Below are positions 14,974-22,826 of a stretch of DNA of 28,023 bases, piece after piece. Numbering within the stretch: the first letter of the stretch is position 1; the number at the start of each line of letters is the position of its first letter. The notes under the pieces are model-generated. The model saw nothing but the letters and a program-made list of their open reading frames with translations, searched no databases and was not told the DNA's origin. The translations under genes were made by a program, and so were the position numbers. Source of the DNA: RGDT01 sp964630925 (GTDB taxonomy: Bacteria; Planctomycetota; Planctomycetia; Gemmatales; Gemmataceae); contig CAZVZK010000138.1 in assembly GCA_964630925.1 (NCBI GenBank), positions 1 through 28,023 of the forward strand. The letters are read 5' to 3'.

Positions 14974-15002
14974 ATTGTCCCGGCCGGCACGCCCGCCGTC
15001 AA
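14974..15002 (-). promoter_or_regulatory. Promoter of the hexapeptide-repeat gene
   Basis: On the minus strand TTGACG (15002-14997), a 17-nt spacer and GACAAT (14979-14974), matching the promoter of the paralogue in boxes and spacing. The leader is about 132 nt. It faces away from glnA and shares the 270-bp intergenic region with it. Confidence 0.65.
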
Positions 15003-15041
15003 GCGGGGCCCGCACGGTTTTCCTTCCCGTCGGCCCCGAGG

Positions 15042-15070
15042 CGGACACCGGCCCCCACCCGCCCTATAAC
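15042..15070 (+). promoter_or_regulatory. Possible promoter of glnA
   Basis: CGGACA (15042-15047), a 17-nt spacer and TATAAC (15065-15070). Transcription would begin near 15077, just after the upstream TTG at 15076. This favours the later TTG start at 15106. Confidence 0.5.
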
Positions 15071-15105
15071 GCCTCTTGACCCCGACGAGAGCGGAGGCGT
15101 CCGAC

Positions 15106-16518
15106 TTGACCCCCAAGGAAGTCCTGGCCCTGATCCGCGAGAAGGAGGCGCGCGCCGTCGATCTCCGCTTCATGGACTTCCCAGGCCTGTGGCAGCACTT
15201 CACCGTCCCCGCCGACTCCCTCCACGAACGTGACTTCGAGGAGGGCCGCGGCATCGACGGCTCCAGCATCCGCGGCTGGCAGGCCATCAACGAGTCCGAC
15301 ATGCTCGTCGTGCCCGACCCCGCCACCGCCTTCATCGACCCCTTCTGCCGCGACAAGACCCTCACGATGATCTGCAACATCCAGGACCCGCTCACCAAGG
15401 AGGACTACTCGCGCGACCCCCGCAACGTCGCCCGCAAGGCCGTCAATTACATGAAGTCCGGCGGCATCGCCGACGCCGCCCTCTTCGGCCCCGAGATCGA
15501 GTTCTTCCTCTTCGACGACGTGCGCTTCGACCAGGCCGCCCAGCACGGGTACTACTTCCTCGACAGCGCCGAGGGCGCCTGGAACACCGGCCGCGACGAG
15601 CGCCCCAACCTCGCCTACAAGATCCGCCACCGCGAGGGCTACTCCCCCACGCCCCCCGCCGACGCCACCCACGACCTCCGCTCCGAGATGATGCTCCGCA
15701 TGATCGACTGCGGCCTCCACGCCGAGGGCCACCACCACGAGTCCGCCACCGGCGGGCAGGGCTCCATCGACGTCCGCCCCGCCGACCTCGTCGCGATGGC
15801 CGACGGCGTCCTCAAGTACAAGTACATCGTCCGCACCGTCGCCCGACAGCACGGCAAGGCCGCCACCTTCATGCCCAAGCCGATCCACGGCGACAACGGC
15901 AACGGCATGCACGTCCACTGCTCCCTGTGGAAGGACGGCAAGAACCTCTTCGCCGGCACACGCTACGCCGGCCTCAGCGAGACCGCCCTGTGGGCCATCG
16001 GCGGCCTCCTCCGCCACGCCCCCGCCCTCTGCGCCTTCACCAACCCCACCACCAACAGCTACAAACGCCTCACACCCGGCTTCGACGCCCCCATCAACCT
16101 GTCCTACTCCGTCCGCAACCGCTCCGCCGCCATCCGCATCCCCGTCCACTCCGCCGACCCGCGCGGCAAGGGCCTGCAATTCCGCCTCCCCGACGCCTCC
16201 TGCAACCCCTACCTCTCCTTCGCCGGCATGCTGATGGCCATGCTCGACGGCATCAAGAACAAGACCAGCCCCGGCGAGCCGCTCGACCGCGACATCTACG
16301 ACCTCCCGCCCGAGGAATTGCAGGGCGTCCCGCCCACACCCCACTCGCTCGAGGAGGCGCTCGACCACCTGCGCCGGGGCAACGAGTTCCTCCTCCAGGG
16401 CGACGTGTTCACCGAGGACGTCATCGCCACCTGGATCAAGTACAAACGCGAGCGCGAGGCCGACGCCGTCCGCCTCCGCCCCCACCCCTACGAGTTCGCC
16501 CTCTACTTCGACATCTGA
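15106..16518 (+). CDS. glnA: Glutamine synthetase type I
   Basis: ATP-dependent ligation of ammonia to glutamate in the cytoplasm, as a dodecamer. Starting at TTG 15106 gives 470 residues, the normal GSI length, beginning MTPKEVLALIREKEARAVDLRFMDFPG. GGAGG at 15093-15097 is 8 nt upstream. A TTG at 15076 is possible but lies at the predicted transcription start. Signatures are DGSSIRGW (latch loop), FGPEIEFF (~128), HHHESATGGQ, KPIHGDNGNGMHVHCSLW, NRSAAIRIP and the C-terminal region. Tyr398 in DIYDLPPEE corresponds to the E. coli Tyr397 adenylylation site, so GSI-beta type control by an adenylyltransferase is likely, although no glnE or glnB gene is in the window. The type III synthetase gene follows 82 bp downstream in the same orientation. 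Confidence 0.96.
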   Translation: MTPKEVLALIREKEARAVDLRFMDFPGLWQHFTVPADSLHERDFEEGRGIDGSSIRGWQAINESDMLVVPDPATAFIDPFCRDKTLTMICNIQDPLTKEDYSRDPRNVARKAVNYMKSGGIADAALFGPEIEFFLFDDVRFDQAAQHGYYFLDSAEGAWNTGRDERPNLAYKIRHREGYSPTPPADATHDLRSEMMLRMIDCGLHAEGHHHESATGGQGSIDVRPADLVAMADGVLKYKYIVRTVARQHGKAATFMPKPIHGDNGNGMHVHCSLWKDGKNLFAGTRYAGLSETALWAIGGLLRHAPALCAFTNPTTNSYKRLTPGFDAPINLSYSVRNRSAAIRIPVHSADPRGKGLQFRLPDASCNPYLSFAGMLMAMLDGIKNKTSPGEPLDRDIYDLPPEELQGVPPTPHSLEEALDHLRRGNEFLLQGDVFTEDVIATWIKYKREREADAVRLRPHPYEFALYFDI

Positions 16519-16600
16519 CCGATCCTTCTCACAGGCTGGACGCCGACCTCTCCCCGGCCGACATGCCATCCCGTTGACCCCCGAGGAAGCAGGTAGTGAC

Positions 16601-18790
16601 ATGACGACTTCACTCAGGCAGGCGGCCATCCAGGCCATCGCGGCGGCGCACCACCAGCTCGCCAACATCAACTTCAAGGACGGCCACATCAAGGACCTGT
16701 TCGCCCAGCACGTCTTCAGCGAAGGCGTGCAGCGCGAGCGCCTCCCCAAGCCGGTGTACAAGGCCCTCCAGCGCACCATCCGCCAGGGCGCCCCCCTCGA
16801 CGCCGACATCGCCGACGCCGTCGCAACCGCCATGAAGGACTGGGCCCTGGAGAAGGGCGCCACCCACTTCACCCACCTCTTCCAGCCCATGACCGGCCTC
16901 ACCGCCGAGAAGCACGACAGCTTCATCTCCCCCGCCGACGGCGGCAAGGCCATCCTCGAATTCTCCGGCAAGGAGCTGGTGCGCGGCGAGCCCGACGCCT
17001 CGTCCTTCCCCTCCGGCGGCATCCGCGCCACCTTCGAGGCCCGCGGCTACACCGCCTGGGACCCCACCAGCCCGGCCTTCATCATCGAGAACCCCAACGG
17101 CGCCACCCTCGTCATCCCCACCGCCTTCGTCTCCTGGACCGACGAGGCCCTCGACAAGAAGACGCCGCTCCTGCGCTCCATCGAGGCCCTGTCCAAGCAG
17201 GCCATGCGCATCCTCAAGCTGTTCGGCAACACCGACGCGCGGAAGGTCTACACGACCGTCGGCCCCGAGCAGGAGTACTTCCTGATCGACAAGAACTTCT
17301 GGTACGCCCGCCCCGACCTGATCGCCACGGGCCGCACCCTCTTCGGCGCCCCGCCGCCCAAGGGCCAGGAGATGGAGGACCAGTACTTCGGCACCATCCC
17401 CGACCGCGTCCTGGCGTACATGGCCGACTGCGAGTCGCAGCTCTTCCAGCTCGGCGTGCCCGTCAAGACGCGCCACAACGAGGTCGCCCCCAGCCAGTAC
17501 GAGCTGGCCCCCGTCTTCGAGGACAGCAACCTCGGCACCGACCACCAGATGCTGACGATGGAGATCCTCCGCAAGACGGCGCCGAAATACGGCCTGGTGT
17601 GCCTGATGCACGAGAAGCCGTTCGCCGGCATCAACGGCTCGGGCAAGCACAACAACTGGTCGATGTCCACCGACACCGGCGACAACCTCCTCGAGCCCGG
17701 CGAGACGCCGCACGAGAAGAAGCAGTTCCTCCTCTTCTGCGTCGCCGTCATCCGCGCCGTCCACAAGTACGCCAAGCTCCTCCGCGTCAGCGTGGCCAGC
17801 GCCGGCAACGACCACCGGCTCGGCGCCAACGAGGCGCCTCCGGCCATCATCAGCATCTTCCTGGGCGACCAGCTCCAGGACGTGATGAACCAGCTCGCCG
17901 ACGCCGGCAGCGCCACGACGAGCAAGCAGGGCGGCGTGCTGGACTCCGGCGTCAACGTCCTGCCCAAGCTGCCCAAGCACGCCGGCGACCGCAACCGCAC
18001 CTCCCCCTTCGCCTTCACCGGAAACAAGTTCGAGTTCCGCGCCGTCGGCTCGTCGTTCAGCATCGCCGGGCCCAACACCGTGCTGAACACCATGGTCGCC
18101 GAGTCGCTCGACTACATGGCCACGGCCCTGGAGAAGTCCAAGGCCGACGGCAAGAACTTCGACGCCGCGATGGAGGGCCTGCTGTCGGCGGTGCTCAAGG
18201 AGAGCCGCGGCGTCCTGTTCCAGGGCGACGGCTACTCGGACGAGTGGCACGCCGAGGCGGCCAGGCGTGGCCTGCCGAACCTGAAGACGACGCCGGATGC
18301 CCTGGGCGTCATCATGGACAGGGACTCGGTGGAGCTGTTCACGAAGTACAAGGTGTACAGCGAGCGCGAGCTGCAGAGCCGCTTCACGATCCTGTGCGAG
18401 GCGTACGTCAAGACGGTCACCATCGAGGGCAAGTGCGCCGTGATGATGGGCCGCACCCTCATCCTGCCGGCGGCCCTGCGCTACCAGACGCAGGTGGCCG
18501 GCAGCATCGCCGCCCTGGTGAGCGCGGGCGTGAAGGCCCCGGCGCGGCAGTCGGCCCTCCTCGGCTCGCTGACGGAGACGATCGACGGGTTCCAGGCGGC
18601 GCTGGACAAGCTGGATGCGGCGCTGCACCATCACGCCTCGGGCGGGCCGCTGGACCACACCAAGCACATGCGCGACCAGGTCGTGGCGGGCATGGCCGAG
18701 GTGCGCCGCCTTGGCGACCAGCTGGAGACGATGGTGGCCGACGACCTGTGGCCGCTGCCGACCTACCGCGAGATGCTGTTCATGAAGTGA
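16601..18790 (+). CDS. glnN: Glutamine synthetase type III
   Basis: A 729-aa GSIII, the long form known from Bacteroides, cyanobacteria and planctomycetes. It carries out the same reaction as GlnA with a larger subunit. Family landmarks are FTHLFQPMTGLTAEKHD and SFPSGGIRATFEARGYTAWD near the N-terminus, GPEQEYFLIDKNF (~227), PVKTRHNEVAPSQYELAP, GINGSGKHNNWSMST, NDHRLGANEAPPAI and GNKFEFRAVGSS. ATG 16601 is preferred over TTG 16574 because family members begin close to SLRQAAIQAI; the ribosome-binding site (AGGAAGCAGG) is modest. There is no GSI-type adenylylation tyrosine motif, so control should differ from that of the neighbouring glnA. The pair is probably co-transcribed (82-bp gap, no hairpin seen), ending at the hairpin at 18801-18826. 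Confidence 0.95.
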   Translation: MTTSLRQAAIQAIAAAHHQLANINFKDGHIKDLFAQHVFSEGVQRERLPKPVYKALQRTIRQGAPLDADIADAVATAMKDWALEKGATHFTHLFQPMTGLTAEKHDSFISPADGGKAILEFSGKELVRGEPDASSFPSGGIRATFEARGYTAWDPTSPAFIIENPNGATLVIPTAFVSWTDEALDKKTPLLRSIEALSKQAMRILKLFGNTDARKVYTTVGPEQEYFLIDKNFWYARPDLIATGRTLFGAPPPKGQEMEDQYFGTIPDRVLAYMADCESQLFQLGVPVKTRHNEVAPSQYELAPVFEDSNLGTDHQMLTMEILRKTAPKYGLVCLMHEKPFAGINGSGKHNNWSMSTDTGDNLLEPGETPHEKKQFLLFCVAVIRAVHKYAKLLRVSVASAGNDHRLGANEAPPAIISIFLGDQLQDVMNQLADAGSATTSKQGGVLDSGVNVLPKLPKHAGDRNRTSPFAFTGNKFEFRAVGSSFSIAGPNTVLNTMVAESLDYMATALEKSKADGKNFDAAMEGLLSAVLKESRGVLFQGDGYSDEWHAEAARRGLPNLKTTPDALGVIMDRDSVELFTKYKVYSERELQSRFTILCEAYVKTVTIEGKCAVMMGRTLILPAALRYQTQVAGSIAALVSAGVKAPARQSALLGSLTETIDGFQAALDKLDAALHHHASGGPLDHTKHMRDQVVAGMAEVRRLGDQLETMVADDLWPLPTYREMLFMK

Positions 18791-18800
18791 GTCAGGGCCG

Positions 18801-18826
18801 ACGCCCGCCGTGAAGACGGCGGGCGT
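18801..18826 (+). terminator. Hairpin terminator after the GSIII gene
   Basis: ACGCCCGCCGT (18801-18811), loop GAAG, ACGGCGGGCGT (18816-18826): a perfect 11-bp stem starting 10 bp after the stop codon. No T-tract follows. Confidence 0.65.
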
Positions 18827-18895
18827 GATGGCCCACGGTGGATCGTGCCGCGTCGAATTCGAGGATGCCGACTCCAAGGTGCGTGAGGAGGAGTC

Positions 18896-19081
18896 ATGTT
18901 CGCCTGGTGGTCCGAATTGCCCGCCGTACTCCGTTTCGGCGTAGCGGTCCTGTTCCTTCTGGCCTCGACAGGGCTGTGGTTCGCAGGCTACTTCTGGCCC
19001 TACGGCTGGGTGGTGGGGACGGTCCTGCTGATCTTCTCCTTCCCGAACAAGGCCCAGGAGAGGGGCTACCACGACTTCTGA
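18896..19081 (+). CDS. Small two-helix membrane protein (61 aa)
   Basis: The peptide begins MFAWWSELPAVLRFGVAVLF, continues into ASTGLWFAGYFWPYGWVVGTVLLIFSF, and ends with a polar tail NKAQERGYHDF. Two hydrophobic segments (~12-30 and ~35-50) make it an inner-membrane protein. A strong GAGGAGG ribosome-binding site 5-7 nt before the ATG supports it as a real gene. It ends 11 bp before the metallopeptidase gene, with which it is probably co-expressed. No known family is recognised; a partner or anchor for the downstream protein is only inferred from position. The Met-Phe-x-Trp start is shared with that protein. Confidence 0.7.
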   Translation: MFAWWSELPAVLRFGVAVLFLLASTGLWFAGYFWPYGWVVGTVLLIFSFPNKAQERGYHDF

Positions 19082-19092
19082 ACGGAGGCCCC

Positions 19093-20478
19093 ATGTTCGG
19101 CTGGTTCTCCTCGTCACCGAAATGCCCCCTACCCACGAACGAAAAGGCGTGGCTAGAGGAGCTGATGCTCCGGCTCGCCCGCATGCTCGGCCCCGAGCCG
19201 CTGTTCGAGGCACACGTGTTGGAGCCGACGGCGGCCTTCTTCGCCGGCCACACGGCGGACCTCGATGGGGCGCGCCGCCTTATGCGCCGGCTATGCCCCG
19301 ACCTCGGCCTCTCCCCCGCGTCGGCCCCGGACCTCCTCGTCGCAACCGACGAAGACATCGACGGGTCCGCCGGCCAGTACATCGCCGCACGCGACAACGC
19401 CCCGGCGTGCATCGTCGTCGCGTCGTCGCAGCTCGCCGCCCCGGTGCCCCTTGTGGCCACGCTGGCGCACGAGCTGGCCCACGAGGTGCTCCTCGGGGGC
19501 GGCCACCTGACGACGGCCGATCCGGACCATGAGATCCTGACCGACCTGCTGCCGGTGTACCGCGGCGCCGGGGTCTTCGGCGCCAACGCCACCATCCACG
19601 AGGGCTCGGGACACACCGGCAATGGGTCGTGGTGGGAGATGTCGCGGCAGGGGTATCTGTCGTCCCAGCAGCTCGGCTACGCGCTGGCCCTGTTTGCCTA
19701 CGCGCGGGGCGAGGCTTCGCCCGTGTGGGCGGCCCACCTCCGGCCCGACGCCGGCGTCACGCTCCGCGAGGCGCTGGCGTACTTCGCCAAGACCGGCGAT
19801 ACCCTGTTCACGCCAACGACCGCCCGAACGCCGCCGCCCGACCCCACGCCGGCGGAGTCTCTTGCACGGCTGTCGGACAAGTCGGCCACGGTGAGGCTCT
19901 CGGCCCTCTGGACCATGTCGGCGTCCCCGCCGGGGCCGGAGGGGCTGGCCCCGATCCTCGCCCGGCTGCGCGACGCCGACCCCTGGGTCGCCGCCGCGGC
20001 CGCCGCCACGCTGGGCGCACTCGGCCCCCATGCCGCCCCGGCGGTGGGGGATCTGCTCGGCCTCTTGTGGCACGAGTCGCGCGAAATGCGCATCTCGGCG
20101 GCATCCGGTCTGGCCGGCATCGGCGTTGAGCCTGAGCGCTGTGCCCGCGAGCTGGGCTCTCTGCTGCGGGAGGCGGACTCCGCGCTGTTCGCCGCCGGGC
20201 TGGACGCACTCGCCCGCCTCGGCGTGAAGCCCGGTGAGGCGGAGATGACCCTGATCCTCGGCCGCTTCGAGGACGCCTTGGTGCGCTTCAACGAGGAGGT
20301 CTGCGTCGAGTGCGTGCGTGCCCTTGCTGAGTTCTCCGATCAGCCGCGCCGCCTGGTGAAGCGGCATTTCCGCGAGGACGAGGAGCTATGCCGGGAGGCA
20401 CTGCTGGCCTTCAAACGCTACGTCGTCGGCCCTGAAATGCCCCACACACCCGAGGACCGGGCCTCGAATGCGCCCTGA
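19093..20478 (+). CDS. HExxH metallopeptidase-like protein with C-terminal HEAT-like repeats
   Basis: A 461-aa protein beginning MFGWFSSSPK after GGAGG; ATG 19093 is chosen over upstream frame because of that site and the preceding gene. Residues 126-131 are HELAHE. A further ExxxD at 147-151 (EILTD, in DHEILTDLLPVY) completes the zinc-site layout of gluzincin peptidases (His126, His130, Glu147; catalytic Glu127). Residues ~250-440 are alpha-helical repeats of HEAT type (LRDADPWVAAAAAATLGALG, SREMRISAASGLAGIG). No signal peptide is present, so it is cytoplasmic unless held by the adjacent two-TM protein. Its substrate is unknown. The family is not one I can name; HExxH plus HEAT is an uncommon combination. 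It is followed 6 bp later by the metallo-hydrolase gene. Confidence 0.75.
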   Translation: MFGWFSSSPKCPLPTNEKAWLEELMLRLARMLGPEPLFEAHVLEPTAAFFAGHTADLDGARRLMRRLCPDLGLSPASAPDLLVATDEDIDGSAGQYIAARDNAPACIVVASSQLAAPVPLVATLAHELAHEVLLGGGHLTTADPDHEILTDLLPVYRGAGVFGANATIHEGSGHTGNGSWWEMSRQGYLSSQQLGYALALFAYARGEASPVWAAHLRPDAGVTLREALAYFAKTGDTLFTPTTARTPPPDPTPAESLARLSDKSATVRLSALWTMSASPPGPEGLAPILARLRDADPWVAAAAAATLGALGPHAAPAVGDLLGLLWHESREMRISAASGLAGIGVEPERCARELGSLLREADSALFAAGLDALARLGVKPGEAEMTLILGRFEDALVRFNEEVCVECVRALAEFSDQPRRLVKRHFREDEELCREALLAFKRYVVGPEMPHTPEDRASNAP

Positions 20479-20484
20479 ACCGCC

Positions 20485-21450
20485 ATGACCATCCAGGCCC
20501 AGGTCCTCGGCCCCGCCGGCGGCGACAGCGCCGCCCTCATCCGCATCGACACGGGCCAGGCCGTCCACCGCCTGCTGTTCGACTGCGGCGAGGGGTGCCT
20601 CTCCGCGCTCGACTTTTCCGACGTGAAGGAGATCGACCGCGTCTTCTTCTCGCACCTGCACATGGACCACGTCGCGGGCTTCGACTCGCTCTTCCGCGCC
20701 ACCTTCGACCGGGGCCGGCCCATGCTCGCCGCCGGCCCCGAGGGGACGGCCCGCATCCTGCACCACCGCTTCCGCGGTTACCTCTGGAACCTGCGCGAGG
20801 GCCTCGCCGGCAGTTGGGCCGTCGAGGACGTGTCGCCTGACCGCGTCGAGCGCTGGCGGTATCAGGCCAACGAGGGCTTCGAGGCCGCCCACCCCGAGCC
20901 GGGCCGCCCGTTCGCCGGCGTCGTCGTGCGGGAGGCCGACTACACCGTCGAGGCCCTACACATGGACCACGGCACGCCGTCGCTGGCGTACATCGTCAGG
21001 ACGCCGGGCCGGCGGAACATCGACGCGGCGAAGCTGGCGGCGCTGGGCCGCCCGCCGGGGCCGTGGCTCAAGGAGCTGAAGGAGGGCCGCGGCGACCCGG
21101 AGTTGGTGCGGAGCCTGATCGTCGAGACGCCGGGCGAGTCGGCCGCGTACCTCACGGACTTCCTGATGGACGACGCCGCGATGGATCGCCTGGCACCGGC
21201 GCTGGCCGGGTGCGGCACGGTCATCTGCGAGAGCCAGTATCGCGCCTCCGACGCGGCGCTGGCGGCGGCGAACAGGCACATGACGTGCGTGCAGGCGGCG
21301 GAGCTGGCGCGGCGGGCCGACGTGGGCGAGCTGGTGCTGTTCCACCTGTCCTCGCGGTACACGGCGCAAGAGTGGCGCGAGATGCTGCGCGAGGCGCGTG
21401 CGGTCTTCCCGCGCACGCGCTTCCCGGCGCACTGGGGCATGGAGGCGTGA
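20485..21450 (+). CDS. RNase Z-like metallo-beta-lactamase-fold hydrolase
   Basis: A 321-aa protein with the MBL-fold metal motif SHLHMDH (His57, His59, Asp61, His62). It also has RNase Z-type signatures: ALHMDHGTPSLAY (HxxPSxxY motif), YLTD (bridging Asp), ICESQY (family HEATY-like) and LVLFHLSSRYT (final His). AAGPEG resembles the GP-containing region of the substrate-binding arm. RNase Z removes tRNA 3' trailers; related proteins act on other phosphodiesters, and the substitutions (M in HLHMDH, ESQY for EATY) leave the precise substrate open. It begins 6 bp after the metallopeptidase stop, so translation is probably coupled. It converges on the 155-aa gene 9 bp away. Confidence 0.8.
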   Translation: MTIQAQVLGPAGGDSAALIRIDTGQAVHRLLFDCGEGCLSALDFSDVKEIDRVFFSHLHMDHVAGFDSLFRATFDRGRPMLAAGPEGTARILHHRFRGYLWNLREGLAGSWAVEDVSPDRVERWRYQANEGFEAAHPEPGRPFAGVVVREADYTVEALHMDHGTPSLAYIVRTPGRRNIDAAKLAALGRPPGPWLKELKEGRGDPELVRSLIVETPGESAAYLTDFLMDDAAMDRLAPALAGCGTVICESQYRASDAALAAANRHMTCVQAAELARRADVGELVLFHLSSRYTAQEWREMLREARAVFPRTRFPAHWGMEA

Positions 21451-21459
21451 TGGCGGCGG

Positions 21460-21927
21460 TCAACCCGCGGCCGCCTGCCTGGCGGCGCGGGCGCTCATCG
21501 AGTCGATGACGGAGGCGATGGGGGGGGAGTCGAAGACCTTCTTGATGAGGGCCTCCAATTCGTCGTCGGTGGCCGCGCGGTTCTCGGTGTAGGGGATGGC
21601 GGACGAGTGGAGGCCCTGACGCTCCCACTCGCCCAGCCGGGGGGCGCCGGCGGAGTGGAACAGCTCCGCGTCCACGATGGCCGGGTACGGCTCATCCACG
21701 GCGCCGAGGACGGCGAGGACACCGCGCCTGGAGTTGAGAGGGGGGATCAAGACGTCGAGCCAGAGACGGTACAGCCCGCCGTCTTCGCGGGGATACTCGC
21801 CGACCTCGCCCTGGAGCAGGCCACCGGTGCGGGGCGCGATGGCGGCCGCCTGCTCGGTGAGAACCTCCAGGGGAGAACGCATGGGCTTGCGGATGACGCC
21901 GGGGGACAGGCTGCTGACCGCCGACAT
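21460..21927 (-). CDS. Hypothetical 155-aa protein
   Basis: I do not recognise this family. The start ATG 21927-21925 has GAGGAGG 6 nt upstream, placed in the 13-bp gap after the EEP hydrolase stop, which argues for this start over longer versions. The product begins MSAVSSLSPGVIRKPMRSPL. It is soluble, of mixed composition, with a central beta-like stretch (GGLYRLWLDVLIPPL, RGVLAVLGAV) and a helical C-terminus (DDELEALIKKVFDSPPIASVIDSM). Signal peptide and membrane helices are absent. It is the second gene of a two-gene unit with the EEP protein; that position is the only functional hint. Confidence 0.65.
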   Translation of the reverse strand: MSAVSSLSPGVIRKPMRSPLEVLTEQAAAIAPRTGGLLQGEVGEYPREDGGLYRLWLDVLIPPLNSRRGVLAVLGAVDEPYPAIVDAELFHSAGAPRLGEWERQGLHSSAIPYTENRAATDDELEALIKKVFDSPPIASVIDSMSARAARQAAAG

Positions 21928-21940
21928 GATGCGCCTCCTC

Positions 21941-22750
21941 TCAAAGGTCGAGCCGAAACAACACGGGCAGGTGGTCGGAGTAGTTCTCGGCGTCGGGGAA
22001 GCCCTCGCCGTCAACGAGTGAGTGCGTCCCGTCATGAGCAAGTATAGACAGATCCCCGAGCGTCGGGATGAGTGCGGGGCGAAGGAGCACCTGGTCGAGG
22101 ATGCTCCAGTGGGTGTTGTGCGGCAGCGAGGACTCCCAGCGGTGCGTCCCCGCCGGCCCAGGAGTCCGGTCCCCGAAGAACCCCCACATCGGGTTGTAGA
22201 GCCGCCTGCGTGGCTCCCCGCGGTACACCCGATCTGGGCGTTCGGCCAGGCTCCGGGTCATGAAGGCGTGTAGGCCAATCGCGGAGGTCATGCCCTCGTC
22301 GTAAGGGTGCATGTTGAAATCCCCGGCCAACACGGCCCGCCGGTGGCCGGCCACGTCCTCGGCCTTGCCAAGAACTTCCGCCAGATCCCGCGCCGCATCC
22401 GCCTGCCCGGCGGCCGTGAGGCCGCCTGCCTTCGAAGGGAGATGCACCCCACCAAGGAGGATCTCGCCGCCGATCCTCGGCGCGGGCAGCGACCAGAGGG
22501 CGAGATCGCCGGTGCGTCCCGTGACCCGGTGGGGGATGCGTGCCGGCTCAAGGCGTGTCAGGAGGCGCACCTTGGCCCCGTCGTTGTCAACCTCGCGGAA
22601 GGCCGGCCCGAGGGCAGCCAGCGCCGGGGCGATGTCCTTGGGGCACTCCGCCAGCAGGAAGACGTCGATGGAGTGCCGCGCCGCCAGGCACGCGAGGTGC
22701 GGCAACACGGCGTCCGCCTTGTGGATGTTCCAGAACAGGATCGTCACCAC
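21941..22750 (-). CDS. Endonuclease/exonuclease/phosphatase (EEP) family protein
   Basis: A 269-aa protein with the full EEP catalytic set: Asn8 in FWNIHKAD, Glu35 in LLAEC, His103 in GVHLPSK, Asp144 and Asn146 in AGDFNMHP, Asp219 in ILDQVLL, and Asp259-His260 in YSDHLPV. The fold is shared by exonuclease III, DNase I and inositol phosphatases; these are Mg-dependent phosphodiesterases or phosphatases. Short length and lack of extra domains prevent naming a substrate. No export signal is present, so it is cytoplasmic. Translation starts at one of two consecutive GTG codons (22750 or 22747). It is divergent from the SRPBCC gene across 76 bp. Confidence 0.85.
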   Translation of the reverse strand: MVTILFWNIHKADAVLPHLACLAARHSIDVFLLAECPKDIAPALAALGPAFREVDNDGAKVRLLTRLEPARIPHRVTGRTGDLALWSLPAPRIGGEILLGGVHLPSKAGGLTAAGQADAARDLAEVLGKAEDVAGHRRAVLAGDFNMHPYDEGMTSAIGLHAFMTRSLAERPDRVYRGEPRRRLYNPMWGFFGDRTPGPAGTHRWESSLPHNTHWSILDQVLLRPALIPTLGDLSILAHDGTHSLVDGEGFPDAENYSDHLPVLFRLDL

Positions 22751-22826
22751 GGGGCACCAGGGGCATCGAGGGCGGAGGCGGCTATCCTATCCCCAACGGC
22801 ATCAGCGGCCCTTGCCTGGAGGCGTG

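Noticed and set aside
15076..15105. TTG at 15076 as the glnA start
   Set aside because: It coincides with the predicted transcription start, lacks a ribosome-binding site, and makes the protein 10 residues longer than the family.
16610..19213. An 867-codon antisense open frame over the GSIII gene
   Set aside because: Composition is Val/Gly/Leu/His-rich without motifs, and the sense strand encodes a complete conserved GSIII.
21398..22047. Plus-strand open frames between the RNase Z-like and EEP genes
   Set aside because: They are antisense to two minus-strand genes with good starts and catalytic motifs.
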